Of a stretch of 26,092 nucleotides of DNA, positions 1 to 7,368 are shown one piece after another. Position 1 is the stretch's first letter. Every line of letters starts with the position of its first letter. Source of the stretch: CAYUIG01 sp964444685 (GTDB taxonomy: Bacteria > Gemmatimonadota > Gemmatimonadetes > Longimicrobiales > RSA9); NCBI GenBank assembly GCA_964444685.1, contig CAYUIG010000044.1:1-26092 (forward strand), given 5' to 3'. The position numbers were made by a program, and so were the translations under genes. Below the pieces are notes generated by a model, which worked only from the letters and a program-made list of their open reading frames with translations, was not told where the DNA came from and searched no databases.

Positions 1-924
1 GAGGGCGCCGCGGAACAGTCGCGCGCGGGACGCGCCGAGCGCGGCCTGCACGGCGGCCTCGCGTTCCCGAGCGTGCGCGCGCACCAGCAGGACGTTGGCC
101 ACATTGATGCAGGCGATCAGCAGGAGCAGCGTCACGGCGGCCGCGAGCACGCGCAGCGGCGCCTCGATGCTGCGCGCGAGCGCCCGCGCAGGCGTGAGGC
201 TCGGGCGCCACTCACCTGACGCCTCGTCTTCCACCACGATCCCGGCCAACTGCGCCTCCGCCGCCTCGACCGTCACGCCTTCACGGAGAACGGCCGCGGC
301 CGAGAGACCGAACGGCTGGGACCGGTCGAGCGGCCGCACCGCGTCCCACTCGCGCGGCACGACCGACGGCACGACGAACTCGCGCGGCAGCACACCGACG
401 ATCGCGTGCGCAATGCCATCCAGCGTCATCGTCCGGCCGAGCACGTCGGGCGTGCCGCCGAAGCGCGCGTTCCAGAGCGCGGTCGAGATCATGGCCACCG
501 GGTCGGCACCCGGCCGCGCATCCTCCGCCGTGAAGCCGCGGCCGAGTGCCGGCGGCGCGTCCACCATGTCCGGCAGCGTCGGCGAGATGTGTCCGAGTCG
601 CACCTCGCGCGCTGGACCCGCCCCTGTCCACGTGGCGTTCTCTTCCATCCACGCTTCGAAGCGCTCGAACGCGGGAGCGTTCCGCCACGCCTCGATCTGC
701 GCCGTCGAAGGCGAGGTGCGCAGTCCGGACTCGCCCATGGTGCGCCACACCAGCACCGTCCGCTCACCGCCCGGGAAGCGGAACGGCCGCAGCAGCACGC
801 CTTCGATGGCGCTGAAGATGGCCGTGTTGGCGCCGATCGCGAGCGCCATGGTGAGCACGATCACGAGTGTGGCCGCCGGATCGCGGCGCTGCGAGCGCAG
901 GGCGGTGCGCAGGTCGTCGAGCAT
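1..924 (-). CDS. ADOP-family ABC transporter permease, N-terminal part (cut by window edge)
   Basis: This is the start of a large MacB/FtsX-type permease; 308 codons are present and the C-terminus lies beyond base 1. The ATG at 922-924 follows an AAGGA-type ribosome site at 934-938. The protein opens with MLDDLRTALRS and a first TM helix around residues 20-45 that contains the ADOP signature IGANTAIFSA. An extracytoplasmic MacB_PCD-like domain follows (about 50-250, with ALGRGF and LWNARFGG motifs). At the edge it enters the FtsX segment, with the hallmark stretch ACINVANVLLVRAHARERE and the coupling region AALGASRARLF. Family members usually have about 800-900 residues in two such halves and are thought to work with a MacB-like ATPase; no ATPase gene is visible here. 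It is divergent from the ECF operon. Family assignment is firm; the substrate is unknown. Confidence 0.9.
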   Translation of the reverse strand, partial: MLDDLRTALRSQRRDPAATLVIVLTMALAIGANTAIFSAIEGVLLRPFRFPGGERTVLVWRTMGESGLRTSPSTAQIEAWRNAPAFERFEAWMEENATWTGAGPAREVRLGHISPTLPDMVDAPPALGRGFTAEDARPGADPVAMISTALWNARFGGTPDVLGRTMTLDGIAHAIVGVLPREFVVPSVVPREWDAVRPLDRSQPFGLSAAAVLREGVTVEAAEAQLAGIVVEDEASGEWRPSLTPARALARSIEAPLRVLAAAVTLLLLIACINVANVLLVRAHAREREAAVQAALGASRARLFRGAL

Positions 925-1132
925 GGGGGTCCTTACGGGTTCGTGATGGGGGTCCGCATACGGGAGTCTCGTGCCGTCCCGTCCGCTCATTCCCAAGCTC
1001 AGGCGTTCCAATCACTTGCCCGGCCGTGTCCCGGATTCGAGGTTCCGGCATGGTGGCCGCCACCGGGACGGCGCGTCCTCCCAGCGAACGCCCGACCAAC
1101 GTTCGACGCCGTTCCGGCCACTCAAGGATGCG

Positions 1133-1678
1133 ATGACGGAAGCCCCCGACCGCCAGCTCGCCGAGCGCGTTTCCCGACTGGGTGACGAGCGTGCGTTCCG
1201 CGTGCTCTACCGCCGGCACACGCCTGCGCTCCTGCCGTTCGTGATCCGCCTGCTCGGCGACGAGAACGAGGCGGAGGACGTGGTGCAGGAAACGTGGATC
1301 CGCGCGGTCGAAGCGCTGCCGGGATTCCGCTGGGAGGCAGCGTTCCGGACGTGGCTCACCGGCATCGCATTGAATCGCTGCCGCGAACTGCTGCGGCAGC
1401 GGGCGCGCCGATCCGAGGGCGTGTTCGAAGACGCAGCCGATCATCGCTTCGTGGTGCGTGCGGGGGCGGGGATCGATCTCGAGCGCGCGATCGCGGCGCT
1501 GCCGGAGGGATACCGCACCGTGCTCGTGCTGCACGACGTCGAGGGCTACACGCACCCGGAGATCAGCGAGCGGCTCGACATCGCGATCGGCACATCGCGC
1601 AGCCAGCTGCACCACGCGCGCCGCGCGATCCGACGTATGCTGGAACCGCAGGACATCGAGGAAGAGGCCACACCATGA
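1133..1678 (+). CDS. ECF-type RNA polymerase sigma factor (sigma-70 family)
   Basis: A 181-residue ECF sigma factor. The ATG at 1133 has an AAGGA ribosome site at 1124-1128; an in-frame extension to 971 is possible but lacks family sequence. Region 2 spans about residues 20-90, with the core-binding motif AEDVVQETWIRA and the -10-recognition helix TWLTGIALNRCREL. Region 4 spans about 115-170, with LPEGYRTVLVLHDVEGYTH and the HTH stretch IAIGTSRSQLHHARRAIR. There is no sigma region 1 or 3 and no C-terminal extension. Its stop overlaps the next start (ATGA, 1675-1678), so it is translationally coupled to the putative anti-sigma gene. It probably directs RNA polymerase to envelope- or stress-related promoters when the anti-sigma factor is relieved. 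The ECF subgroup cannot be set by eye. Confidence 0.95.
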   Translation: MTEAPDRQLAERVSRLGDERAFRVLYRRHTPALLPFVIRLLGDENEAEDVVQETWIRAVEALPGFRWEAAFRTWLTGIALNRCRELLRQRARRSEGVFEDAADHRFVVRAGAGIDLERAIAALPEGYRTVLVLHDVEGYTHPEISERLDIAIGTSRSQLHHARRAIRRMLEPQDIEEEATP

Positions 1679-2205
1679 TGAACGAACCGTTCGACGATCC
1701 GCTCACGCCCGAGGAGGAGGCTGCGTTCCGTGCGCTGCCGCGCACGCGCGTGCCCTCGGCTGCACTCGAAGGACGCACGGTCGGTGCGCTGCGCGCGCGC
1801 GGGCTCCTGCGGCCGCGGCCGCTTTCACAGGCAGGTTGGTGGGCCGCGGCGGCGGCCGCTGCGATTGCGCTCTTCGCCGGCGGGTATGCCGTCGGCCAGG
1901 CACGCGGGGGCGCCAACGCCGTGGAATGGATGGTTGCGTTGCAGGAAGCGGATGCGCTCGAGCGCGCCGCGTTCGTTCAGCGGACCGGCTCCGCGTATGT
2001 CGCGGCCGTCGCGTCCCTCGAAGCGTCGGGGAACGGTGTCGAGCCCGGAGAGGAAGCCGCGATCTCTGCGCTGCGCGCCGCGCTCAACGAGCTCGCACGG
2101 CTGCGACCCGATGACGCGCGCGTCCTGCGCGCGCGCGACGCACTCGTCGAACAGCCCGTCACCGATTCCGTCGACGCGCCCGTCCAGCGCGTCGTCTGGT
2201 TCTAG
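1675..2205 (+). CDS. Putative single-TM anti-sigma factor
   Basis: A 176-residue protein with no zinc-binding HXXXCXXC anti-sigma motif. Residues 1-54 are cytoplasmic in character (acidic TPEEEAAFRALPR, then basic ALRARGLLRPRP). A TM helix lies at about 55-75. The remaining 100 residues form an Ala- and Glu-rich, probably helical extracytoplasmic part ending in VVWF. The start overlaps the sigma factor stop by four bases, with a GAGGAAGAGG ribosome site at 1658-1667. Position directly after an ECF gene, short cytoplasmic tail and one TM segment are the usual features of a membrane-bound anti-sigma factor, so the role is inferred from context rather than a recognised domain. The PDZ gene follows after 14 bp. 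Confidence 0.7.
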   Translation: MMNEPFDDPLTPEEEAAFRALPRTRVPSAALEGRTVGALRARGLLRPRPLSQAGWWAAAAAAAIALFAGGYAVGQARGGANAVEWMVALQEADALERAAFVQRTGSAYVAAVASLEASGNGVEPGEEAAISALRAALNELARLRPDDARVLRARDALVEQPVTDSVDAPVQRVVWF

Positions 2206-2219
2206 TCCCGGAGGTCGTC

Positions 2220-3260
2220 ATGAAGTCGTTTCCGATTGCATTGGTCCTGCTTGTCGTGCCGCTCGCGGCTTCGGGTCAGGAGTGCCGCATCGCCGGCACG
2301 CTCGGCATCCATTCCTTCGAGTGCCGTGACTGCTCGTTCTCCGCACACGAAGGCGGGCTGTCATCGGCGCGCTTCGGCACCGAGCCGCGGGTCCTGGAAG
2401 TCAACCAGGATGCGTCCAGCGGGGATGATCTCGAGGTCGACGACATCCTGGTCGCCGTCGACGGGAACCTCATCACCACGGCCGCGGGCGTCGAGGTGTT
2501 GACGTCGCTCCGCCCGGGGCAGGGTGTAGCGGTGCGCGTGCGCCGCGACGGGCGCGAACGCAACCTGCGCATGATTGCGGGCGCCACCGAAGTCTGTCCG
2601 CCGGGTGCGCCCATCGCGTTGGCGGCGCCGAGAAGCAAGTCGCCGCGGGCTGCGCAGTCGCGCGTGTCTCCGCCGGCACCGGATGAGCCGCCGCGTTCGG
2701 GCCAGGCCGCTCGGGCCGTCATGCCGCCCTATCCGCCGGGTCCGCTCGACGCATCGCTGGGCTTCAGCTTTCGCTGCATCGACTGCGGCATCGCACTGGC
2801 TGACCCGGGCCAGACTCCGCGCTGGCGCTTTGCCATGCGGCCGGAGGTATCTGCCGTCGACCGTGACGGGCCCGCATGGAGCGCCGGCCTCCGTCCCGGC
2901 GATGTGATCGTTGCGGTAGATGACATGCCGATCGAATCCGAAGAGGGCGGACTTCGCATGTGGCGTATACAGCCAGGCGAAATCGTCGCGTTCACCGTCC
3001 GACGCGATGGCGCGACCCGTGTCATCCGGCTGCGGGCGGGCGAAGCGCCGTCGCGCGACCGGCTCGTGCTTACGGCACCGGCGCAGCAGGCGCCGCGTGC
3101 GGGCGGCCCGACGAGAGCGCTTCGCTACACCGGATCTCTCGGTGACACGACGATCGAAGTGCGCGGGGCCCCCGTCACCGTGACCGAGGACCCCGCAACC
3201 GGAGAGATCATCATCCGCAGCGCCGACGTGGAGGTGCGGCTGAAGCGCAATCGCGACTAG
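2220..3260 (+). CDS. Secreted double-PDZ protein with paired CxxC motifs
   Basis: A 346-residue exported protein. A signal peptide covers about residues 1-20 (hydrophobic IALVLLVVPLAA, cleavage near ASGQ). Two PDZ-like domains (about 40-120 and 190-272) carry carboxylate-loop motifs LEVDDILVAVDG and LRPGDVIVAVDD. A Pro/Ala-rich linker (about 127-178) joins them and a beta-rich tail closes the protein. Each PDZ unit is preceded by a near-identical CxxC segment, FECRDC (C35, C38) and FRCIDC (C186, C189); C22 and C126 are also present. An ATG preceded by CCCGGAGG (2207-2214) sets the start. No protease domain is visible, so this is a binding or scaffold protein rather than a DegS/HtrA protease. 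Its place behind a sigma/anti-sigma pair suggests envelope sensing; that is inference. Confidence 0.8.
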   Translation: MKSFPIALVLLVVPLAASGQECRIAGTLGIHSFECRDCSFSAHEGGLSSARFGTEPRVLEVNQDASSGDDLEVDDILVAVDGNLITTAAGVEVLTSLRPGQGVAVRVRRDGRERNLRMIAGATEVCPPGAPIALAAPRSKSPRAAQSRVSPPAPDEPPRSGQAARAVMPPYPPGPLDASLGFSFRCIDCGIALADPGQTPRWRFAMRPEVSAVDRDGPAWSAGLRPGDVIVAVDDMPIESEEGGLRMWRIQPGEIVAFTVRRDGATRVIRLRAGEAPSRDRLVLTAPAQQAPRAGGPTRALRYTGSLGDTTIEVRGAPVTVTEDPATGEIIIRSADVEVRLKRNRD

Positions 3261-3285
3261 GTGGTCCGGAGGATGTGCGGTCTTC

Positions 3286-3304
3286 AGCACGCGGCGCACG
3301 TGCT
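3286..3304. terminator. Weak hairpin between convergent genes
   Basis: AGCACG (3286-3291) and CGTGCT (3299-3304) form a perfect 6-bp stem with a 7-base loop in the gap between the PDZ gene and the convergent toxin gene. It has no clear T-tract on either side, so it is at best a weak or Rho-assisted bidirectional terminator. Confidence 0.25.
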
Positions 3305-3322
3305 ACGCGGCTCCCCGAGTGG

Positions 3323-3730
3323 CTAAGCGGTGCCAGCAGCTTCGAGGAGCCTGGCGTCGGCGGTGACCAGCTCCACGTCGCCGAGGCGTCGCCGCACGAG
3401 CGACCAGGTCGCCAGATGGATCGCGTCCGGCGTACGCAACGGAATCGCCGGCGCGACTTCTGCCGCGAGGTCGCATACCGTCCGAGTCATCTCCCAGACC
3501 GTGCACCGGGCGAAGATCGCGTCGACCTCGCGTGCGCCGCTCGCGAGCGCGGACTCCGAAACACCCTCGCGACGCAGCCGATGGAACGCTCGGGCGCTTT
3601 CGATGTGCGAGAGTCGGGACGTGAGGAGGATGCGCGCGCTGCCGATCTGCTTCTCGATCTCCGGACTCACGCCGCGCTCGAGCACGGCCCGCAGGACTGC
3701 GGACGTATCGAGGTAGACGAGATCGCTCAC
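3323..3730 (-). CDS. vapC: PIN-domain ribonuclease toxin (VapC-like)
   Basis: A 135-residue PIN-domain protein that covers the whole sequence, typical of VapC toxins. Metal-binding acidic residues are visible in order: D8 in VYLDTSA, E44 in HIESAR, D102 in PDAIHLAT and D125 in VTADARL. Known VapC enzymes cleave tRNA or rRNA with Mg2+; the target here is unknown. The start is GTG (3728-3730), overlapping the TGA of the upstream antitoxin in a GTGA junction, which means translational coupling. The module sits last in a minus-strand run after the S9 peptidase. All four acidic residues are intact, so the toxin is probably active. Confidence 0.9.
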   Translation of the reverse strand: MSDLVYLDTSAVLRAVLERGVSPEIEKQIGSARILLTSRLSHIESARAFHRLRREGVSESALASGAREVDAIFARCTVWEMTRTVCDLAAEVAPAIPLRTPDAIHLATWSLVRRRLGDVELVTADARLLEAAGTA

Positions 3731-4023
3731 GAACCGATCCGGTCCTCGCGCAGCTCGTCCAGGATTCGGAGCGCCGTCCCGTCCGGGAGCCCGAGGCCAC
3801 GGGGCCGCCAGGACCAGCCCTCGGTCGCGCGCTCCGGCATCGTGATTTCCCCGGCTTCGGCCAGTGCGCGCAGCGCTGCGTCCACCGGGTCGGCCGATTC
3901 GGACGCGTGGACAGCCGGCGGACGCAACTCCGCCACCACGCGGTCACGGTCCGTGACCAGGAAGACTTCACCGCGGCCGACTTCGCGCAGGTACGCGGAC
4001 AGGCGGGCCTTCAGGCCGCTCAG
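3727..4023 (-). CDS. Phd/YefM-like antitoxin, start codon unusual
   Basis: The open frame directly before the PIN toxin encodes LKARLSAYLREVGRGE followed by VFLVTDRDRVVAEL, the N-terminal DNA-binding fold of Phd/YefM antitoxins. An acidic, flexible C-terminal part follows, which would wrap the toxin. The only in-frame conventional starts are GTGs at 3937-3942, which would delete this conserved part. The nearest plausible start is CTG at 4021-4023, which forms a CTGA overlap with the stop of the S9 peptidase gene and gives 98 residues. It should repress its own operon and neutralise the toxin, but it has no visible promoter of its own. A sequence error or a lost ATG is an alternative. Function is likely; the start is uncertain. 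Confidence 0.75.
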   Translation of the reverse strand: MSGLKARLSAYLREVGRGEVFLVTDRDRVVAELRPPAVHASESADPVDAALRALAEAGEITMPERATEGWSWRPRGLGLPDGTALRILDELREDRIGS

Positions 4024-6347
4024 TCGCTCGTCGGCGGGCGCCCGATCTGGTATTCCTTCGGCGGCTCCGCGCCGAGCAGATGCTTCACGAAGTAGTCCCA
4101 GCGGCGGCGCATCATGTAGTTGTTCAACTGCCCGTAGCCGTGCCGCGCGTGCGGGAAGATGATCAGGTCGAAGTCCTTGTTTGCGCGGATGAGCGCGTCG
4201 GCGACGAGCATGGTGTTGTACGGCGGCACGTTGTCGTCCATGGCGCCGTGCGCGAGCATCAGCTTGCCCTTCAGGTTCGCCGCGTGCGTCTGGTTCGCCT
4301 CGTCCGTGTAGTTGTCGGAACCGTTGGTCCGCTGGAGCAGCCCCTGGTAGCGCTCGCCCCAGTCGTCTTCGTAGTTGCGGTTGTCGTGGTTGCCCGATTG
4401 CGACACACCCACGTCGAAGAAGTCGGGGTAGCGGAACATCGCGGCCGCGGTGGCGAAGCCGCCGCCCGAGTGGCCCCAGATGCCGACGCGCTCGATGTCG
4501 ATGAACGGATAGCGCTCGGCGAGCTGCTGCATGCCGGTTACCTGGTCGGGCAGCGTGTTGTCGTTCATGTCGCCGTAGTACGCGTCGTGGAACGCCTTCG
4601 AGCGGTTGGGCGTGCCCATGCCGTCGATCTCCACCACCACGAAGCCCAGCTCGGCGAGCGCCTGGTTGTCACCGCGCGCAGGCGAGAAGCTGCGCGTGCC
4701 CACACTGCCGGACTGCGGTCCCGGATAGATGCGGTTGATGATCGGATACTTCGCCGTCGAGTCGAGCTGCGTGGGCGTGTACATCAGTCCGTAGATGTCC
4801 GTCACGCCGTCGCGGCCCTTCATGCGGATCGGCGTCGGCGGCTTCCAGCCCGCCTCGCGCAGCCGTGCGATGTCCGTGCGCTCGAGCTCCATCACGACCT
4901 TGCCGTCCGCGTCGCGCAGTACGGACACCGGCGGCGTGTCGGGTGTGGAGTATGTGTCGACGATGTAGCGGCCGTCCGGCGACAGCGAGATCGTGTGGTT
5001 CGCCGGCTCGGGCGTCAGCAGCCGCTGGTTGCGGCCGTCGAAGTCCACGCGGTAGAGGTGCTGGAAGTACGGATCGCGATCGGCCTCCTTGCCCACACCC
5101 GTGAACCAGATCGTGCGCGCGTCCTCATCGATGCGCACGATGTCGGTCACGTTGCCGTCACCGGTCGTGATGCGGTTATCGAGCTGGCCGGTGGCCAGAT
5201 CATAGAGGTACAGATTCACCCAGCCGTCGCGCTGGGACCACCAGATCAGCTTGTTGGACGCGGGCAGCACGCGCCACAGGTTCTCACTGAGCGACGCATC
5301 CCCGATCTGCGTTTCGCTCGTTTCCTCGAACAGTGTCCGCACTTCACCCGTGCGTGCATTCGCGACGCGGAACCACGCGTGCTTGTGGTCGCGTGAGGAA
5401 GAGACGAACGCGACGTGCGAGCCGTCGGGATACCACTGGACGTCGCAGATCGTACCGCCGCCGCAGCGGACGTGGTCGGACACGGTCGAGCGGTGCGCGT
5501 CGGGCGCCATGTCGAACCGTACGACCTGCGGGCCGTCGAGCTGTACGACGACGCGGCTGATGCGGAAGATCACGCTGTCGCCCGGGACCGGATACGCCCA
5601 CGCCTGGAGTTCGGGCCGGCCGACGTTCGTCGTCGTCAGGTACATGTCGCCGACGCCGCGCTCGTCGTGCTGGAACGTGGCGATCGAGCGAGAGTCGGGA
5701 GACCAGGTCAGCACCGGCCGGTCGGTGTGCGTCCAGCCCGCGTTGTCCGTCGCGTAGCCGAAGTCCTCGATGCCGTCCGTCGTGAGCTGTGTCTCGCGCC
5801 CCGTGGCGAGGTCCTGCGCCCAGAGGTTGTAGTCGCGGATGAACACTGCGGTGCGCCCATCCGGCGACACGCTCGAGTTGGGCGGCGGATTGCGCAGTGG
5901 CTGTGCGCCCGCATCACTGGCCGTGCACGTGTACTGCTCGAGGTTGCAGCTCCATTCGCGGCCGCGGATCGTCGTCGTGAGGGACCGCCCGTCGTTCGAC
6001 AACTCGAACGCCTGGAAGGGCAGGTTGTTCGCCTGCGCGTTGCCACCCGTCGCGGTCGCAATGGCGGCGGCGAGGCGCGCATGGTCGAACGCCGGCTCCT
6101 TCGACCCTCGCGCAGCGTCGACCAGGTAGAACGTTGCCTGGCTGCCGGCGGCCGCGCGGTACCAGAAGCGGCCACCCTCCAGCCACGTCGGCCGGACCGG
6201 GGTGCCGCTCACCAGCGGCATGACGTTCGGGGCAAGGAAACGCTCCGCGGCGGCGTAGTCCGCGGCGGTGACCTGCCGCGGTTCCTGCGCGGCGAGCGGA
6301 GAGGCGAGCAGCAGGGCGAACAGGCCGACGTGACGCATGGCGGTCAT
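4020..6347 (-). CDS. Secreted S9B dipeptidyl-peptidase IV-like serine protease
   Basis: A 775-residue prolyl-oligopeptidase-family enzyme. A signal peptide (about 1-20, LFALLLASPLAAQ) sends it to the periplasm. An N-terminal beta-propeller (DPPIV_N, about 60-500) has repeated SPDGR-type strands (SVSPDGRTA, TWSPDSRS, SLSPDGRYI). An alpha/beta-hydrolase domain (about 530-765) follows. The catalytic triad can be placed as S627 (GHSGGG), D704 (HGAMDDNV) and H736 (ARHGY), with spacing like DPP IV. It would release N-terminal dipeptides with penultimate proline or alanine, as in peptide scavenging. The start may be the ATG at 6345-6347 or one three codons later; neither has a strong ribosome site. 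Its TGA overlaps the antitoxin frame. The family is certain; the exact specificity is not. Confidence 0.95.
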   Translation of the reverse strand: MTAMRHVGLFALLLASPLAAQEPRQVTAADYAAAERFLAPNVMPLVSGTPVRPTWLEGGRFWYRAAAGSQATFYLVDAARGSKEPAFDHARLAAAIATATGGNAQANNLPFQAFELSNDGRSLTTTIRGREWSCNLEQYTCTASDAGAQPLRNPPPNSSVSPDGRTAVFIRDYNLWAQDLATGRETQLTTDGIEDFGYATDNAGWTHTDRPVLTWSPDSRSIATFQHDERGVGDMYLTTTNVGRPELQAWAYPVPGDSVIFRISRVVVQLDGPQVVRFDMAPDAHRSTVSDHVRCGGGTICDVQWYPDGSHVAFVSSSRDHKHAWFRVANARTGEVRTLFEETSETQIGDASLSENLWRVLPASNKLIWWSQRDGWVNLYLYDLATGQLDNRITTGDGNVTDIVRIDEDARTIWFTGVGKEADRDPYFQHLYRVDFDGRNQRLLTPEPANHTISLSPDGRYIVDTYSTPDTPPVSVLRDADGKVVMELERTDIARLREAGWKPPTPIRMKGRDGVTDIYGLMYTPTQLDSTAKYPIINRIYPGPQSGSVGTRSFSPARGDNQALAELGFVVVEIDGMGTPNRSKAFHDAYYGDMNDNTLPDQVTGMQQLAERYPFIDIERVGIWGHSGGGFATAAAMFRYPDFFDVGVSQSGNHDNRNYEDDWGERYQGLLQRTNGSDNYTDEANQTHAANLKGKLMLAHGAMDDNVPPYNTMLVADALIRANKDFDLIIFPHARHGYGQLNNYMMRRRWDYFVKHLLGAEPPKEYQIGRPPTSD

Positions 6348-6449
6348 GGCTCGAATTCGAAGGGTTCACGATCCCGCGGGGGGCGGCGGCGCAAACTAGC
6401 GCACCCCACGGCTACAGGCGAGCCGCAGGTAAGGTTCCGGAGATCGCGC

Positions 6450-6461
6450 TATATTTTGACC
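6450..6461 (+). promoter_or_regulatory. -10 element placed for leaderless transcription of the sirtuin gene
   Basis: TATATT at 6450-6455 stands out in GC-rich surroundings. A 6-base discriminator follows, so the expected +1 is the A of the ATG at 6462. No Shine-Dalgarno sequence is present and no clear -35 is seen. This is a pattern match to leaderless promoters, not a measured start. Confidence 0.45.
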
Positions 6462-7301
6462 ATGGATCTACCGCTGCTCGCAGGGGCGCTGAGGGGCCGC
6501 CGTGTGCTCGTGCTGGCCGGTGCGGGGTGCAGCACCGAGTCCGGCATTCCGGACTACCGGGGCACCGAGGGGCGACGCGGCCGCCCACCCATCCAGTACC
6601 AGGAGTTCGTCCGCAGCGCCGAAGGGCGCACCCGGTACTGGGCGCGCAGCGCCGTCGGCTGGCCACGCTTCTCACGTGCGCTGCCCAACGGCGGCCATCG
6701 CGCGCTCGCGCGCATGGAGGACGCGGGCATTGTCGGCGGCGTGATCACGCAGAACGTCGACGGACTGCATCACGCCGCGGGGAGTCGGAAGGTACTCGAG
6801 CTGCACGGCTCGCTCGCCTTCGCGCGGTGTCTGCAATGCGGCGAGCGTGAACCACGCCATGAACTGCAGGCGCGCATCGTCGCAACGAACCCGGGCTGGG
6901 TCGAGCGTGCAGCGAACGCTGCCGCAGCGCCGGATGGAGACGCCGATGTTCCTGTCGAGCTGCTGGATGCGTTCCACGCGCCGGCTTGCCGTCTGTGTGA
7001 CGGAATCCTGAAGCCGGACGTCGTGCTCTTCGGGGAGAACGTGCCGCGTGAGCGCGTCGAGGAAGGGTGGCAGATGCTGGAAGCGGCCGACGCCCTGCTC
7101 GTCGTGGGTTCGTCGCTCGCGGTCTACTCCGGCCGCCGCTTCGTCGATCGCGCCGTGCAGGAGGGCAAGCCGGTTGCCGTCGTGAACCGCGGCCCCACGC
7201 GCGCCGATGACGTTGCGTGCGTCCGGATCGACGCTCGCCTCGGCGAGGTGCTGCCACGACTGGCCGACGACCTGGCGAAGGCCACCCTCCGGCAACCCTG
7301 A
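6462..7301 (+). CDS. Sirtuin, NAD+-dependent protein deacylase (class II-like)
   Basis: A 279-residue Sir2 protein. In order it shows the NAD-binding GAGCSTESGIPDYRG (about 19-33), the TQNVDGLHHAAGS motif, catalytic H115 in LELHGS, zinc ligands C123/C126 (CLQC) and C176/C179 (CRLC), and the Rossmann motifs VVGSSLAVYS and VVNRGPT. STESGIPDYR and TQNVDGLHHAAG resemble class II (SIRT4-like) members. It would remove acyl groups from protein lysines using NAD+ in the cytoplasm. The frame is open far upstream, but that part is antisense to the peptidase gene; the ATG at 6462 starts the family sequence and sits just after a -10-like TATATT. It is divergent from the peptidase. Substrates are unknown. 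Confidence 0.93.
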   Translation: MDLPLLAGALRGRRVLVLAGAGCSTESGIPDYRGTEGRRGRPPIQYQEFVRSAEGRTRYWARSAVGWPRFSRALPNGGHRALARMEDAGIVGGVITQNVDGLHHAAGSRKVLELHGSLAFARCLQCGEREPRHELQARIVATNPGWVERAANAAAAPDGDADVPVELLDAFHAPACRLCDGILKPDVVLFGENVPRERVEEGWQMLEAADALLVVGSSLAVYSGRRFVDRAVQEGKPVAVVNRGPTRADDVACVRIDARLGEVLPRLADDLAKATLRQP

Positions 7302-7368
7302 GCCCTCCCGCAGCATCGAACGCCGCGACCGAGTTCGTACCCCCGCAACGCCCGTCGAAGGAGTTCGC

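Noticed and set aside
4080..5396. 438-codon plus-strand frame
   Set aside because: Antisense shadow of the S9 peptidase, whose catalytic triad and propeller are intact on the minus strand. The composition is His/Val/Arg-rich, as GC-rich shadows are.
5415..6461. Long in-frame extension upstream of the sirtuin start
   Set aside because: It lies antisense to the S9 peptidase gene, is Arg/Val-rich without family features, and the Sir2 domain begins at the ATG at 6462.
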